A stretch of DNA of 64,000 bases, taken from the NCBI GenBank assembly GCA_035295125.1, contig DATGJP010000055.1:95800-159799 (forward strand), given 5' to 3'. The notes beneath the pieces are model-generated. The model ran no database searches, was not told the origin of the DNA, and saw only the letters and a program-made list of their open reading frames with translations. Positions 8,803 to 17,985 of the stretch are shown piece by piece. Position numbers and translations under genes: made by a program. Each line of letters begins with the position of its first letter. Within the stretch, counting starts at the first letter, position 1. Source of the DNA: JAICMB01 sp035295125 (GTDB lineage: Bacteria > Acidobacteriota > Terriglobia > Bryobacterales > Bryobacteraceae).

Positions 8803-9243
8803 CTATTTGATTTGAAGCCCTTCCAGGTAGCGCAGCAGGCTGTGAATCTGTATCTGGCCTGTGCTCGGATTGGTGTTCATTTGGTACAGAATCACACCCC
8901 AGACGGGCATGTCGGCCGTGCCATGGGACGCAATTGTTTCCTGGCCTTGGAGGACGCGCAGTATGCGGTCTTCCGGAAACTTGCCTTGGTTCCGTTTACT
9001 GATTCGCGTTAAATCCGTGGGCTGCTGCTTTAAAGCGCTGGCGGCGGGTCCCGATCCTTTGCCATCGATGCCGTGGCACACCGCGCAATACTGCTTAAAG
9101 AGCACCTTTCCGTCAATAGATACACTGGGCCGTGGAGGAACCGGCTTAATCGTTTTCGCTTCTTGTGCGGCTCCTATCAACGAGAAGCAGGTCAGAATCG
9201 AGAACAGGCCGAGCGCTTGCTTACATAGAGAGACCCTAGTCAT
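8803..9243 (-). CDS. Periplasmic c-type cytochrome (class I, mono-haem)
   Basis: 146 residues. Signal peptide of about 26 residues (LGLFSILTCFSLIGAAQ). One haem site, CAVCHG (about residues 53-58), and a distal Met ligand in ADMPVWG, as in soluble class I cytochromes c. The rest (GKVLFKQYC, DLTRISKRNQGKFPEDRI) is typical of cytochrome c domains attached to or serving periplasmic oxidases or dehydrogenases. No partner enzyme is adjacent, so the electron donor and acceptor are unknown. Confidence 0.88.
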   Translation of the reverse strand: MTRVSLCKQALGLFSILTCFSLIGAAQEAKTIKPVPPRPSVSIDGKVLFKQYCAVCHGIDGKGSGPAASALKQQPTDLTRISKRNQGKFPEDRILRVLQGQETIASHGTADMPVWGVILYQMNTNPSTGQIQIHSLLRYLEGLQIK

Positions 9244-9497
9244 AGTGGGTGTTTTCCTGTAGTCATCTGTGCTCGTTCATGGCCAACGTGTAAGTCATTT
9301 GGTTCCATGGAATGCGTCAACACGTGCGTCAAATGACTCACCCTCGCCGACAGGTTATTCGTCAGCACGAAACGCTATATGTTCACGGATCTGCTCAGCG
9401 AGTTATCGCAAAAGCAGCATGCCTCCGACTCTTTCATGGGTGAGAAGCCCGGGCAGGATATCTTGCACGGTGGAACCCCGGGCGGCCAGCTTGATCA
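9244..9497. other. Gap upstream of cytochrome c gene
   Basis: No supported gene. A short minus-strand open stretch (LAARGSTVQDILPGLL, ending near 9403) has no start codon or ribosome site of its own and may be a gene remnant. No recognisable promoter or terminator was identified. Confidence 0.35.
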
Positions 9498-10175
9498 TTA
9501 CGAGTTCGCCGCCCGCAAGGGTGTGCTGACGCCCTTGATGATTAGCCACAGCGCAAGCGGCACTTCGAACGCGAGCATAGGCAGCCACATGATCGTAGTG
9601 ATCGGGCCACTCAGGAATCCCACGGCCTGCAAAGGGAGGCCAATCACCAATAGGACCGACGCGACGAGGCCTGTCCACGCCAGTGGCATGGGGATCATTC
9701 GGCCACGCACGAAAAGATACGAGAAGAGCGTGCTACCGACAGCGAAGAAGATCGCGGTAACAGCCACGTCCCCGCGTAGAAGGTACGCGCCCAGGACATG
9801 TGTCGCTGCGGCGTCAGGGGCGCTCACTCCGCTAGCGGTCGCGAGCCAGGCCAAGGCCGGAATTCTCGTCATGGAGGAACCAGCGATCACGCCTTCGCCG
9901 ACGCGGCAGGCCAGCCCCAACATTGCGAGATCGTTATCCTGTTCGCGCGTGATTGCGTAGAGCGTGATACCCAGGACTAAGGCTGCGAAGCACTGCACAA
10001 ACCCGAGGACGATCACAACACCTACCGCTGTCGGGTGTTGAGCAATACCCGCGAGTTTCTCTTCGATCCCTATGCCCGTTGTTGCACGACCAAAGACCAC
10101 CATACTGGCGATCCCGGCAACGATGTAAACGAGGAATGTGGTGCCGGCAATTTTAGCGTTCTCAGTGCGAGTCAT
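9498..10175 (-). CDS. DUF4386 family integral membrane protein
   Basis: 225 residues from ATG (MTRTENAKIAG); GGAG lies about 12 nt upstream. The N-terminus fits the family, and an upstream in-frame ATG (10214) would add 13 unlike residues. About six membrane segments: FLVYIVAGIASMVVF, VGVVIVLGFVQCFAALVLGI, a central pair, AVTAIFFAVGSTLFSYLFV, WTGLVASVLLVIGLPLQAVG and WLPMLAFEVPLALWLI. DUF4386 proteins have no known biochemical role. Monocistronic by spacing. Confidence 0.78.
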   Translation of the reverse strand: MTRTENAKIAGTTFLVYIVAGIASMVVFGRATTGIGIEEKLAGIAQHPTAVGVVIVLGFVQCFAALVLGITLYAITREQDNDLAMLGLACRVGEGVIAGSSMTRIPALAWLATASGVSAPDAAATHVLGAYLLRGDVAVTAIFFAVGSTLFSYLFVRGRMIPMPLAWTGLVASVLLVIGLPLQAVGFLSGPITTIMWLPMLAFEVPLALWLIIKGVSTPLRAANS

Positions 10176-10373
10176 TTTGTCGGGTCTCCAGACCGAGGTT
10201 CCATGCAGTGGCACGGCCAGCGCCGACCCCTGCGCGCCGCAGCTCGATGAGGCCCTCTCTCTGATGCGCTTTCGCGTTGTGGGTTTGTTGCGTGGGCTCA
10301 GCCGTGACGCAAACCGAGCGAGTGGACGCTGGATCGTGACAGACCGAGAGGTTCCGAGCGACGCTTGTACCGA

Positions 10374-10634
10374 TCATTTTGAGGCGCCGATAGCATTGGC
10401 TGCGGAGGGGACTGGGTGGCAGGCCGATGAGTGATTCAGCAGCTCATCGAGCGCTGCTTCACGCGCATCGCGGGCCCGGCGAATTTGAACGTCCAGGTCC
10501 TTACCAGCGCGGACATAACCCTTGCGGAATAGCCTGGTTTGAAGTTCGACGAGGCTAATGTAGTGTTCCATTTTTTCGTCGTGGGCCTGCTCCAGGTCCA
10601 CGCATTTTTGGCAGCCGCCCAGCGGATTCAACAT
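10374..10634 (-). CDS. Small hypothetical protein with N-terminal CxxC
   Basis: 86 residues, ATG preceded by GGGGGTACAGC. N-terminal NPLGGCQKCVDLEQAHDEKM has a CxxC and is followed by a predicted amphipathic helix rich in Arg and Ala (YVRAGKDLDVQIRRARDARE). No signal peptide or membrane segment. The family is not recognised. The coding character (charged helix, ribosome site) supports a real gene, but it is short. Confidence 0.45.
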   Translation of the reverse strand: MLNPLGGCQKCVDLEQAHDEKMEHYISLVELQTRLFRKGYVRAGKDLDVQIRRARDAREAALDELLNHSSACHPVPSAANAIGASK

Positions 10635-10840
10635 TGCTGTACCCCCGGATCTACACGCGCAAGCAGGAAACGTCCCAAACGAGTGTGTCGAGCGTCGGCT
10701 TAGTTCATGGGCGTTTTTGTCGCCAATTGGAAGTCATTTGTTTTCAGGCCTACTACAGGCGCTCTGGGTAAGATTCCGCAGTCGTTTGTAGGAAATTGCG
10801 CACAGGACCATGGCTTTTCATGGCGTCGACGCTTGCTAGC
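10635..10840. other. Non-coding start of the long gap before the S9 peptidase
   Basis: No supported gene or structured element. The gap (10635-11083) continues into a composite REP-like repeat and the peptidase leader. An antisense open stretch here resembles one at 24023-24436 only because both cross repeat copies. Confidence 0.4.
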
Positions 10841-11003
10841 TGTGGAGCAGGCGGTTTCGCCCGCCCACAAACTTTGTCGAACCCATAGACGAAGAATGGC
10901 GGCAGCCCACGGCAGAAGTCTTTGAGAGCGGCATGCACAGGCGAAACCGCCAGCGCCAACTTCATGGCTCACAGGGTTGCGAGCCCAGGTGGTGCAGGGA
11001 TGC
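10841..11003. repeat. REP-like repeat copy 3 (composite)
   Basis: Arms GGCGGTTTCGCC (10850-10861) and GGCGAAACCGCC (10940-10951) are perfect 12-bp inverted complements. From 10917 to about 10985 the sequence matches 24366-24434 at roughly 60 of 69 positions, including a hairpin GGCTC/GAGCC (10966-10970, 10981-10985). It is the longest copy in the window and occupies the leader region of the S9 peptidase. Confidence 0.75.
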
Positions 11004-11083
11004 AGCCAGACATTCTGCCTGCCCAAGTCCTTTCACGTGAACACCGCCATTTCGAATCGACCGGTCATGATATACCAGTTCGT

Positions 11084-13153
11084 ATGACCTGGAAGTCTTG
11101 TGTTGCCGCTTTCGCGGTCATCGCCTCCGCGTCGGCCGCGCGTTTTACGCTCGAGCAGGTGATGAGCGCCCCGTTTCCCTTGAATCTCACCGTTTCGCAC
11201 AACTCCGGCAGGGTTGCATGGGTGCTGGATGAGAATGGGGCGCGGAATCTCTGGATTGCCGAAGCTCCGGATTATAAAGGCCGCCGCCTTACCAAATTCA
11301 CGGCGGACGATGGCCAGGAGATCGCCGAGATTTCGTGGACACCGGATGGACGCTCAATAATTTACACGCGCGGCGGCGACTTCGAGACGCGCCGCGATAA
11401 TCCGAACCCGGCTAGCTACGCCGATGCCGTCGAGCAGGCGATTTGGATCGCCCCGGCGAACGGCGAGGCGCCACGGAAGCTATCGGAAGGCAACCAGCCG
11501 GCGGTATCACCGAAAGGCGACCGCATCGTCTTCCTGAAAGCCGGACAGATATGGTCGATGGGGCTTGCGCCCGATGCAAAACCGGCGCAGTTGATCCACG
11601 CCAAGGGCCGCGCGGGGTCGTTGCGCTGGTCGCCCGATGGAACGCGGGTAGCGTTTGTGAACAATCGGGGAGATCACGCCTTTGTGGGCGTGTTCGACTT
11701 CGGGCAGCATAAGCTGTGGTATCTCGACGCCAGCGCCGACACGGACGCCGAGGAAGCCTGGTCCCCCGACGGCAAGCAGATCGCGTTCATTCGCATTCCG
11801 GTTTCGTCGCGGGCTTTCCTGTTTGGACCAGTCCGCTCCGCTGAGACGCCCTGGTCGATCCGGCTGGCGGACGTGGAGAGCGGAAACGGACGTGAATTGT
11901 GGCACGCATCGCCAGGCGCAGGCAGCGCTTTTCATCCGATCGTCGCCGACAACCAGCTCTTTTGGGGGTCTGGCGATCGCATCGTTTTCCCCTGGGAGAA
12001 GACTGGATATGTTCATCTTTACTCGCTGTCGACGCATGGCGACAATCCGACGGCTCTCAACGAAGACCAGCCGTTTGAAGTGGAGTATGCGACGCTGAGT
12101 TCCGATGGCAGCACCGTGTACTTCAATTCGAACCAGGGCGACATCGACCGGCGGCAGCTTTGGCGCGTCCCCGTCACCGGCGGCGGGGCGACCGAGCTGA
12201 CGAAGGCGGGGTTGAACTGGGCGGCCGAGCAGACGGGCGACGGCAAGGCGGTTGCATTTATCCATTCGGACGAACGGCAGCCGGCTCGCGCGGCGGTCCT
12301 TGTCGGGAATAGCATGCACGATCTCGCTCCCGAGGCGATTCCGGCGGACTTTCCCGTGGCCGACCTGGTTGTGCCGCAGCCGGTGATCATTTCAGCCGCC
12401 GACGGAATGCAGATCCACTGCCAGTTGTTTCTGCCTCCGAACGCCCGGGCGGGCGAGAAGCACCCCGCGGCAATCTTCTTCCACGGTGGATCGCGGCGCC
12501 AGATGCTGCTTGGCTGGCACTACATGGATTACTACAACCATGCGTATGCCATGAATCAATACCTCGCGAATCGCGGCTATGTCGTGCTGGCGGTGAATTA
12601 TCGCAGCGGGATCGGGTACGGTCTCAATTTCCGCGAGGCTTTGAATTACGGGGCCACGGGCGCGAGTGAGTTCAACGACGTGATGGGAGCGGGGCTGTAC
12701 CTGCGCAACCGTCCGGATGTGAATCCTTCCAAGATTGCGTTGTGGGGCGGCTCTTACGGCGGCTATCTGACCGCCCTGGGGTTGGCGCGCGCCTCCGATC
12801 TTTTTGCCGTGGGTGTCGACTTTCACGGCGTGCACGATTGGAATAACGTGATTCGCAATTTCGTGCCGGCGTACGATCCGGGCAAAGACCAGAACGCCGC
12901 GCGGCTGGCCTATGAATCGTCGCCGATGGCTTCGGTCAGCACATGGCGCTCCCCGGTGCTGCTGATTCACGGCGATGACGATCGCAACGTGCCGTTCAAC
13001 GAGACGGTCCGGCTTGTGGAGGCACTGCGGAAGCAAGGCGTGGAGTTTGAGCAACTGGTCTTTCCGGACGAGATTCACGGGTTTCTGACACACAAACGCT
13101 GGCTGCAGGCGTATGAGGCGAGCGCGCAGTTTATGGACAAACATCTCAAATAA
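11084..13153 (+). CDS. Secreted S9-family prolyl oligopeptidase-like serine peptidase
   Basis: 689 residues from ATG (MTWKSCVAAFAVIASASA), giving a signal peptide; the longer in-frame start at 10922 runs through the repeat and is rejected. An N-terminal beta-propeller with PD40/TolB-like blades (ISWTPDGRSIIYTRG, LRWSPDGTRVAFVNN, EAWSPDGKQIAFIR) precedes a C-terminal alpha/beta-hydrolase. Catalytic triad: Ser557 in GGSYGGY, Asp633 in HGDDDRNV and His665 in DEIHGF. The family removes dipeptides or acyl-residues from oligopeptides. It may be cotranscribed with the EthD gene, whose ATG follows the TAA by 1 bp. Confidence 0.9.
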   Translation: MTWKSCVAAFAVIASASAARFTLEQVMSAPFPLNLTVSHNSGRVAWVLDENGARNLWIAEAPDYKGRRLTKFTADDGQEIAEISWTPDGRSIIYTRGGDFETRRDNPNPASYADAVEQAIWIAPANGEAPRKLSEGNQPAVSPKGDRIVFLKAGQIWSMGLAPDAKPAQLIHAKGRAGSLRWSPDGTRVAFVNNRGDHAFVGVFDFGQHKLWYLDASADTDAEEAWSPDGKQIAFIRIPVSSRAFLFGPVRSAETPWSIRLADVESGNGRELWHASPGAGSAFHPIVADNQLFWGSGDRIVFPWEKTGYVHLYSLSTHGDNPTALNEDQPFEVEYATLSSDGSTVYFNSNQGDIDRRQLWRVPVTGGGATELTKAGLNWAAEQTGDGKAVAFIHSDERQPARAAVLVGNSMHDLAPEAIPADFPVADLVVPQPVIISAADGMQIHCQLFLPPNARAGEKHPAAIFFHGGSRRQMLLGWHYMDYYNHAYAMNQYLANRGYVVLAVNYRSGIGYGLNFREALNYGATGASEFNDVMGAGLYLRNRPDVNPSKIALWGGSYGGYLTALGLARASDLFAVGVDFHGVHDWNNVIRNFVPAYDPGKDQNAARLAYESSPMASVSTWRSPVLLIHGDDDRNVPFNETVRLVEALRKQGVEFEQLVFPDEIHGFLTHKRWLQAYEASAQFMDKHLK

Positions 13154-13154
13154 C

Positions 13155-13463
13155 ATGGCCAAAGTCGTAGTGATGTACAATCAGCCGGCGGACCCCGCGG
13201 CTTTTGACAAGTACTACTTCGAGACGCACGTTCCCATTGCGGATAAGATTCCGGGTTTGCGTTCGGGTACGGTGAACAAAGGGCCCGTGAACGCGGTTAT
13301 GGGCGGCGCGGCGCCCTATCTGATTGCTGAGTTGCAGTTCGATTCGATGGAAGATTTGCAGGCGGGGCTAGTCTCGTCGGAGGGGCGCGCTGCGGCCGCT
13401 GATCTCGCGAATTTTGCCACCGGCGGCGCCACCATCTACGCATACGATACAAGAAGTTTCTAA
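13155..13463 (+). CDS. EthD-family protein (dimeric alpha/beta-barrel)
   Basis: 102 residues from ATG. The motif VVVMYNQPADPAAFDKYY then ETHVPIADKIPGLRSGTV is typical of EthD ferredoxin-like folds, which bind or shape small hydrophobic or oxidised substrates in catabolic operons; the original EthD supports ethyl tert-butyl ether degradation. No direct activity is known. Tight spacing on both sides (1 bp after the S9 gene, 2 bp before the dehydratase) indicates one transcript. Confidence 0.85.
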   Translation: MAKVVVMYNQPADPAAFDKYYFETHVPIADKIPGLRSGTVNKGPVNAVMGGAAPYLIAELQFDSMEDLQAGLVSSEGRAAAADLANFATGGATIYAYDTRSF

Positions 13464-13465
13464 AG

Positions 13466-15403
13466 TTGCCGTCTTTTCTTGATTCTTCGGACGAGAGCAT
13501 TTTCGACGTTCATACGCGGGCTCCGGGGCCGGCAGGCACGCTGCCCATTACGCCGGAAATGTTGCTGCACCGGCCGTCAGGAGACCTGTTTGGCCTAACC
13601 CAGGACGCCGGGATGGGTTGGAATCCGGCCCGGCTTCGGGGCAAGGAGTTCCTGATCCTTAGTACGCATGGTGGAATTCGTGCGGCGGACGGGACTCCGA
13701 TTGCACTCGGCTATCACACGGGGCACTGGGAAGTCGGCCTGCTCATGCAGGCTGCTGCAGAGCAGTTCAAGGCCGCTGACGCAGTGCCGTTTGCAGCGTA
13801 CTGCACAGATCCTTGCGACGGCCGCACGCAGGGTACCGTCGGGATGTTCGACAGCCTTCCTTATCGCAACGATGCCGCCATGGTTTTCGGACGGCTGATC
13901 CGGTCGCTGCCGACACGTAGCGGTGTAATGGGCGTTGCGACATGCGACAAAGGGCTTCCCGCGATGATGATGGCGCTGGCGGCGGCTGCCGACCTACCGG
14001 GCATCCTGGTGCCGGGTGGCGTCACTCTCTTGGCCGAGGATGGCGAGGATGCTGCGCGCGTTCAAAGCATCGGCGCGCGGTTCGCCCATGGGCAGATCAC
14101 GCTGGAACAGGCGGCTGAAGCGGGTTGCCGCGCGTGTGCGTCGCCTGGTGGCGGGTGCCAGTTTTTGGGGACGGCGGCGACATCGCAGGTGGTCGGCGAA
14201 GCGCTTGGCATGTCGCTGCCGCATTCGGCTCTGGCTCCTTCAGGACAGGCGGTCTGGCTCGACATGGCGCGGAGGTCGGCCCGGGCGCTACTGGACCTCG
14301 AAACGCGCGGTCTTCGTTTGCGCGATGTTCTGACCGAAGCCGCTTTGCACAATGCGATGGTCGTTCATGCGGCCTTTGGCGGTTCGACGAACCTGATTCT
14401 ACATCTGCCGGCCATCGCTCATTCGGCCGGACTGCGGCGGCCGACGGCGGAGGATTGGTCGCGCGTGAACCGCATGGTGCCGCGCCTGGTCGACTGCTTG
14501 CCCAATGGTCCGCGCAATCATCCCACGGTGCAGGTATTCCTTGCGGGTTGTGTTCCCGAAGTGATGTTGCATCTTCGACGTGCAGGGCTGCTGGAGACCG
14601 AGGCTCTGACGGTTTCGGGTGAGACGCTGGGGCGGGTGCTGGATTGGTGGGAGTCGTCAGAGCGGCGACGCCGCTTTCGCGAACTGCTGAAGGAGCGCGA
14701 TGGAGTCGATCCGGACGATGTCATTTTCGATGCTGAGGCGGCCACCCGTCGGGGACTTACTTCCACCGTGTGCTTCCCGGCCGGGAACCTGGCGCCGCTC
14801 GGATCAGTGATCAAGAGCACGTCCATCGATCCCAGCGTCGTCGGCGACGATGGCGTGTATCGCAAGCGCGGCCCGGCGCGGGTTTTTCTCAACGAGCCGG
14901 CTGCGATCGCCGCTATCAAGGCCGGGGAAATTCATGCGGGCGACGTGATGGTGCTGATCTGTCGCGGGCCGATGGGTGCCGGCATGGAGGAGACGTATCA
15001 GGTCACGTCGGCGCTCAAATACCTGGATTTCGGCAAACACGTGGCAGTGCTCACGGATGCGCGATTCAGCGGGGTTTCGACGGGTGCCTGTATTGGACAC
15101 GTATCGCCCGAGGCGTTGGCCGGCGGCCCCATCGGCAAGGTTCAGAATGGGGATCTGATCGAGATCGTCGTGGATCGCAACCGGCTGGAGGGCAGCGTCA
15201 ATCTCATTACGGAAGACGGCGGAATGGAAGAGGGAACCCGGATTCTCGCCGAACGGAGGCCGCGGCCCGACCTCGCGCCCGATGCGGCGCTGCCGCCGGC
15301 GACGCGTTTGTGGGCAGCGTTGCAGGAGGCAAGCGGCGGAACCTGGGGCGGCGCGGTCTATGACGTCGACGCGATTCTCCGCCGGCTTGACTTTACTACT
15401 TAA
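13466..15403 (+). CDS. YjhG/YagF-family D-xylonate dehydratase
   Basis: 645 residues, close in length to E. coli YjhG/YagF (about 655) and similar throughout: PSGDLFGLTQDAGMGWNP, DPCDGRTQGTVGMFDSLPYR, VPGGVTLLAEDGED, AFGGSTNLILHLPAIAH and TDARFSGVSTGACIGHVSPE. The IlvD/Edd family uses an Fe-S cluster; candidate ligands are in CTDPCDG (113, 117), CDKG (160) and GGGCQFLG (231), with Lys162 near the metal site. Expected reaction: D-xylonate to 2-dehydro-3-deoxy-D-xylonate plus water. TTG start, 2 bp after the EthD stop. No xylonate aldolase or dehydrogenase is adjacent, so the pathway is inferred. Confidence 0.9.
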   Translation: MPSFLDSSDESIFDVHTRAPGPAGTLPITPEMLLHRPSGDLFGLTQDAGMGWNPARLRGKEFLILSTHGGIRAADGTPIALGYHTGHWEVGLLMQAAAEQFKAADAVPFAAYCTDPCDGRTQGTVGMFDSLPYRNDAAMVFGRLIRSLPTRSGVMGVATCDKGLPAMMMALAAAADLPGILVPGGVTLLAEDGEDAARVQSIGARFAHGQITLEQAAEAGCRACASPGGGCQFLGTAATSQVVGEALGMSLPHSALAPSGQAVWLDMARRSARALLDLETRGLRLRDVLTEAALHNAMVVHAAFGGSTNLILHLPAIAHSAGLRRPTAEDWSRVNRMVPRLVDCLPNGPRNHPTVQVFLAGCVPEVMLHLRRAGLLETEALTVSGETLGRVLDWWESSERRRRFRELLKERDGVDPDDVIFDAEAATRRGLTSTVCFPAGNLAPLGSVIKSTSIDPSVVGDDGVYRKRGPARVFLNEPAAIAAIKAGEIHAGDVMVLICRGPMGAGMEETYQVTSALKYLDFGKHVAVLTDARFSGVSTGACIGHVSPEALAGGPIGKVQNGDLIEIVVDRNRLEGSVNLITEDGGMEEGTRILAERRPRPDLAPDAALPPATRLWAALQEASGGTWGGAVYDVDAILRRLDFTT

Positions 15404-15422
15404 TTAGTACTATAACCCTAGC

Positions 15423-16550
15423 ATGTTCCTCCGCGCCAGCTTGATTCTATTCATCGCGGTTGCGTGGGCCGACGACGATGTTCCAACGCTCATAAAGACC
15501 GCGGATGCCAGCTACATGCGCGGCGATTATGACGCGGCGTTTCAGTCGCTCGAAACAGCCTGGGAGCAAGTCCAGCAGAACACCGAAACGTCGGACCCCA
15601 TTCGATATGACATCCTGAAGCGGCTTACGTCCGTCCGCGCGGCGGCCGGCCAGTTTGCCGAGGCGGACGCTTTTCTCCAACTGGCGATTAACTGGCGTGA
15701 AGTGGCGGTGAACCGTAACGATCCGCAAATCGCGGAGGACCTGGTGCAGTCCGCAAACCTCTGCCGCGGGATGAAGGACTATGACCGGGCACTGGCGATT
15801 CTGCAGCGTGCCATGTCGATGCATACGCAGGCGCAGGGGATGAACAGCTCGGCGGTCGCGGACGACTTTGCGCGCATGGCGCAGATCTACGTGGATGAAA
15901 AGAAGCCGGACGATGCCGCGCACGCGTTGATCACGGCAGTTGATGTTCGCACCAAGGCGACTAACGCGTTGCATCCGTCCCTGCTGCCGAGCCTTGACCG
16001 CTTAGGCGAGATCCTCATAACGCTCGCCGATTATCCGAAAGCCGAGGAGACTTTCCGGCACGCTCTCGTGATCCGGGAGACCATGAATGGGAAAGAACAC
16101 CCCGACCTTCTTGGAAGTATCGACGGCTTGGCGTACTCGTTGTTCGGACAGAAGAAATACGATGAAGCGGAGCCGTTATATAACCGGTTGCTGGCTCTGT
16201 GGATGAAGTCTGTGGGCGGGAATCATCCGATGGTGGCGATGACGTTGGAGAAGATTGCGGTGTTCTACGCTGCCCAGAAAAGGTACGACGAGGCGAAGGC
16301 CGCGGCGGAGCAGGGAAACGCGATCCGTGCTCATTTTCTCGCGGAAGGGCTGACCCATGAAGCGACCGAGCAGCTTGCGGAGGAGAAGAAGGACGACGCC
16401 TTGACCCTGTATCGGCGTACACTGTCGGTTCTCGATCCGCCCAACCCTGTTTATGATCAGATGCGCGCGGATACGGATAAAATCGTGCAGACGTTGGAAC
16501 CGCCGCCGGCGCCGGTCAAAAAGACCGCCCCTCGTAAGAAAACCAACTGA
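15423..16550 (+). CDS. Secreted tetratricopeptide-repeat protein
   Basis: 375 residues. Signal peptide (FLRASLILFIAVAWA). About seven TPR units of kinesin-light-chain style, for example LVQSANLCRGMKDYDRALAI, LDRLGEILITLADYPKAEET and IDGLAYSLFGQKKYDEAEPL. The basic Pro-rich tail (PPPAPVKKTAPRKK) lacks structure. TPR proteins act as scaffolds; the partner is unknown. It follows the dehydratase by 19 bp with an AT-rich gap, so it may share that transcript or have its own promoter. Confidence 0.85.
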   Translation: MFLRASLILFIAVAWADDDVPTLIKTADASYMRGDYDAAFQSLETAWEQVQQNTETSDPIRYDILKRLTSVRAAAGQFAEADAFLQLAINWREVAVNRNDPQIAEDLVQSANLCRGMKDYDRALAILQRAMSMHTQAQGMNSSAVADDFARMAQIYVDEKKPDDAAHALITAVDVRTKATNALHPSLLPSLDRLGEILITLADYPKAEETFRHALVIRETMNGKEHPDLLGSIDGLAYSLFGQKKYDEAEPLYNRLLALWMKSVGGNHPMVAMTLEKIAVFYAAQKRYDEAKAAAEQGNAIRAHFLAEGLTHEATEQLAEEKKDDALTLYRRTLSVLDPPNPVYDQMRADTDKIVQTLEPPPAPVKKTAPRKKTN

Positions 16551-16552
16551 GG

Positions 16553-16951
16553 TCAGGCGTGCTTCGTCTTCACGCGCGAGGCAAAACGTTCGACGTGGAC
16601 GATGGCGCGCTCGTGAAATCCCTCACCGACCTTTTCGCGGCCGTCGTGTGCTTCCACCCGGAATCGTAGCCGCCGGTCGTTGACCTCGAGCAATTCAGCC
16701 TGAAACGTGACTTGCAGGCCGAGGGGTGTTGCTCCAAGATGTTTCACGTCGACATGCGTTCCGACGGTATCGTAGCCTTCGTCGAGATGCGGCTTCACCA
16801 GGTCGCGGCATGTCATCTCCATGTAGCAGATCATGAAAGGTGTCCCGAGCACGCGTGCATCCGGGAGGCCCAGAAAATCAACCGCGTTCGATCCATCCAC
16901 TTCAACCTGCATCGTGCCTGTCAAGCCGGGCGATATCATCAAAGTACTCAT
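16553..16951 (-). CDS. FlK-like hotdog-fold thioesterase
   Basis: 132 residues from the ATG whose first four bases ATGA overlap the upstream stop. A TTG two codons earlier is possible. Thr37, Glu45 and His71 have the same spacing as the catalytic Thr42-Glu50-His76 of fluoroacetyl-CoA thioesterase FlK, and VGTHVDVKHLGATPLG matches that family closely. The reaction is hydrolysis of an acyl-CoA thioester. Fluoroacetyl specificity cannot be claimed. Translationally coupled to the TolB-like gene. Confidence 0.8.
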   Translation of the reverse strand: MSTLMISPGLTGTMQVEVDGSNAVDFLGLPDARVLGTPFMICYMEMTCRDLVKPHLDEGYDTVGTHVDVKHLGATPLGLQVTFQAELLEVNDRRLRFRVEAHDGREKVGEGFHERAIVHVERFASRVKTKHA

Positions 16952-17952
16952 TTCCAATCCGCCGTAAAAATGTTGAATTCGTAACGTTCCTTCGCGTCTT
17001 TGTCGGAGGCGAAGACAAGCTTCTTGCCGTCGGGCGAGAACTCGGGAAACGAGGTGAATCCGCCGAAATCGGTCACCTGCTCCAGCCCGCTGCCGTCGGG
17101 ATTGACCATGTAGAGCTCAAACTTCCTGCCGTCGCAGTCGTGCTTATTCGAGGAGAACAGAATCTTGCTGCCGTCCGGCGTGAATGTCGGCGCGAAGCTG
17201 GCACAGCCAAAATTCGTGATCTGTTTTGCGTTGTGGCCGTTCGCGTCCGCAACAAACAGTTCCATCTTCATGGGAGAAGTCAGCGCGGCCGAAAGCAGAT
17301 CGTGGTACTGCTTTTGAGTCTCTTCGGTCGCTGGATGATTCGCACGCCAGACGAGCTGTTTGCCATCGCGTGAGAACACAGCGCCGCCATCGTAGCCTTC
17401 CGCTTGAGTCACCTGGCGTTTGTCCGAACCGTCGGGCCGCATGGTCCATAGATCGAGGTCGCCCGACGCCATGGAAGTGTAGACGATGCGTCCGGTCTTC
17501 CAGTTGACGGTGCCCTCGGCGTCGTATCCGGGAGCGCTCGTCAGTTTCTTTTCGATCTTTCCCTGGTCGGTGGCCAGATAAATGTCGTAGCCCGGATACA
17601 CGGCCCAGACGTAACCTTTGCTGCGATCCGCGGGTGGCGGACAGGCTGCGGCGGCCTCATGTGTCGAAGCGTAGATGATGTGCCTGTTGTCAGCGAGGAA
17701 ATAGGCGCAGGTGGTGCGCCCTTTGCCGGTAGAGACCATCTTCACGCCCGATCCGTCGGCATTCATCACATAGATCTGGTCGCATTCTTTGCCGTCACGG
17801 GTCGATTGGAAGATGAGGCGTTTTCCGTCCGGTGCCCAGTATGCCTCGGCGTTTTGACCGCCGAAGGTGAGCTGCTTGAAATTCGAGAGATGTCCCGTTT
17901 GAGCCATCAAAGCGCAGGCCAACGGGCCGAAGTAGAGGAATAGGCTCCGCAA
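16948..17952 (-). CDS. TolB-like PD40 beta-propeller protein, secreted
   Basis: 334 residues, TTG start, signal peptide (SLFLYFGPLACALMA). Five to six PD40 blades: AYWAPDGKRLIFQST, TVNWKTGRIVYTSM, AVFSRDGKQLVWRA, PTFTPDGSKILFSS and PEFSPDGKKLVFAS. Several Cys (TTCAYF, AAACPPP, KHDCDG) suggest disulfides. It is a propeller without the hydrolase domain of S9 peptidases, so binding or sensing is more likely than catalysis. A -10-like TACAAT lies next to the start, implying a very short or absent leader. Confidence 0.82.
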   Translation of the reverse strand: MRSLFLYFGPLACALMAQTGHLSNFKQLTFGGQNAEAYWAPDGKRLIFQSTRDGKECDQIYVMNADGSGVKMVSTGKGRTTCAYFLADNRHIIYASTHEAAAACPPPADRSKGYVWAVYPGYDIYLATDQGKIEKKLTSAPGYDAEGTVNWKTGRIVYTSMASGDLDLWTMRPDGSDKRQVTQAEGYDGGAVFSRDGKQLVWRANHPATEETQKQYHDLLSAALTSPMKMELFVADANGHNAKQITNFGCASFAPTFTPDGSKILFSSNKHDCDGRKFELYMVNPDGSGLEQVTDFGGFTSFPEFSPDGKKLVFASDKDAKERYEFNIFTADWK

Positions 17953-17961
17953 TCCATCTAT

Positions 17962-17976
17962 TGTAATGGGATTACA
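17962..17976. promoter_or_regulatory. Palindrome TGTAAT-GGG-ATTACA between divergent genes
   Basis: Perfect 6-bp arms in the 33-bp gap between the TolB-like and membrane-protein genes. TGTAAT can serve as a -10 rightwards and TACAAT (17965-17960) as a -10 leftwards, so a protein binding here could control both genes. Confidence 0.45.
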
Positions 17977-17985
17977 CTGGTCTCG

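Noticed and set aside
10700..11026. Minus-strand open frame similar to one at 24023-24436 (shared GAGGFACACR segment)
   Set aside because: The similarity comes from both frames crossing copies of the REP-like repeat, not from a conserved protein.
11507..13180. Two long minus-strand open frames opposite the first S9 peptidase
   Set aside because: Antisense to a gene with full catalytic triad; no recognisable domains.
16553..16951. Fluoroacetyl-CoA-specific detoxification
   Set aside because: Catalytic spacing fits FlK, but nothing shows fluorinated substrate; related hotdog proteins act on many acyl-CoAs.
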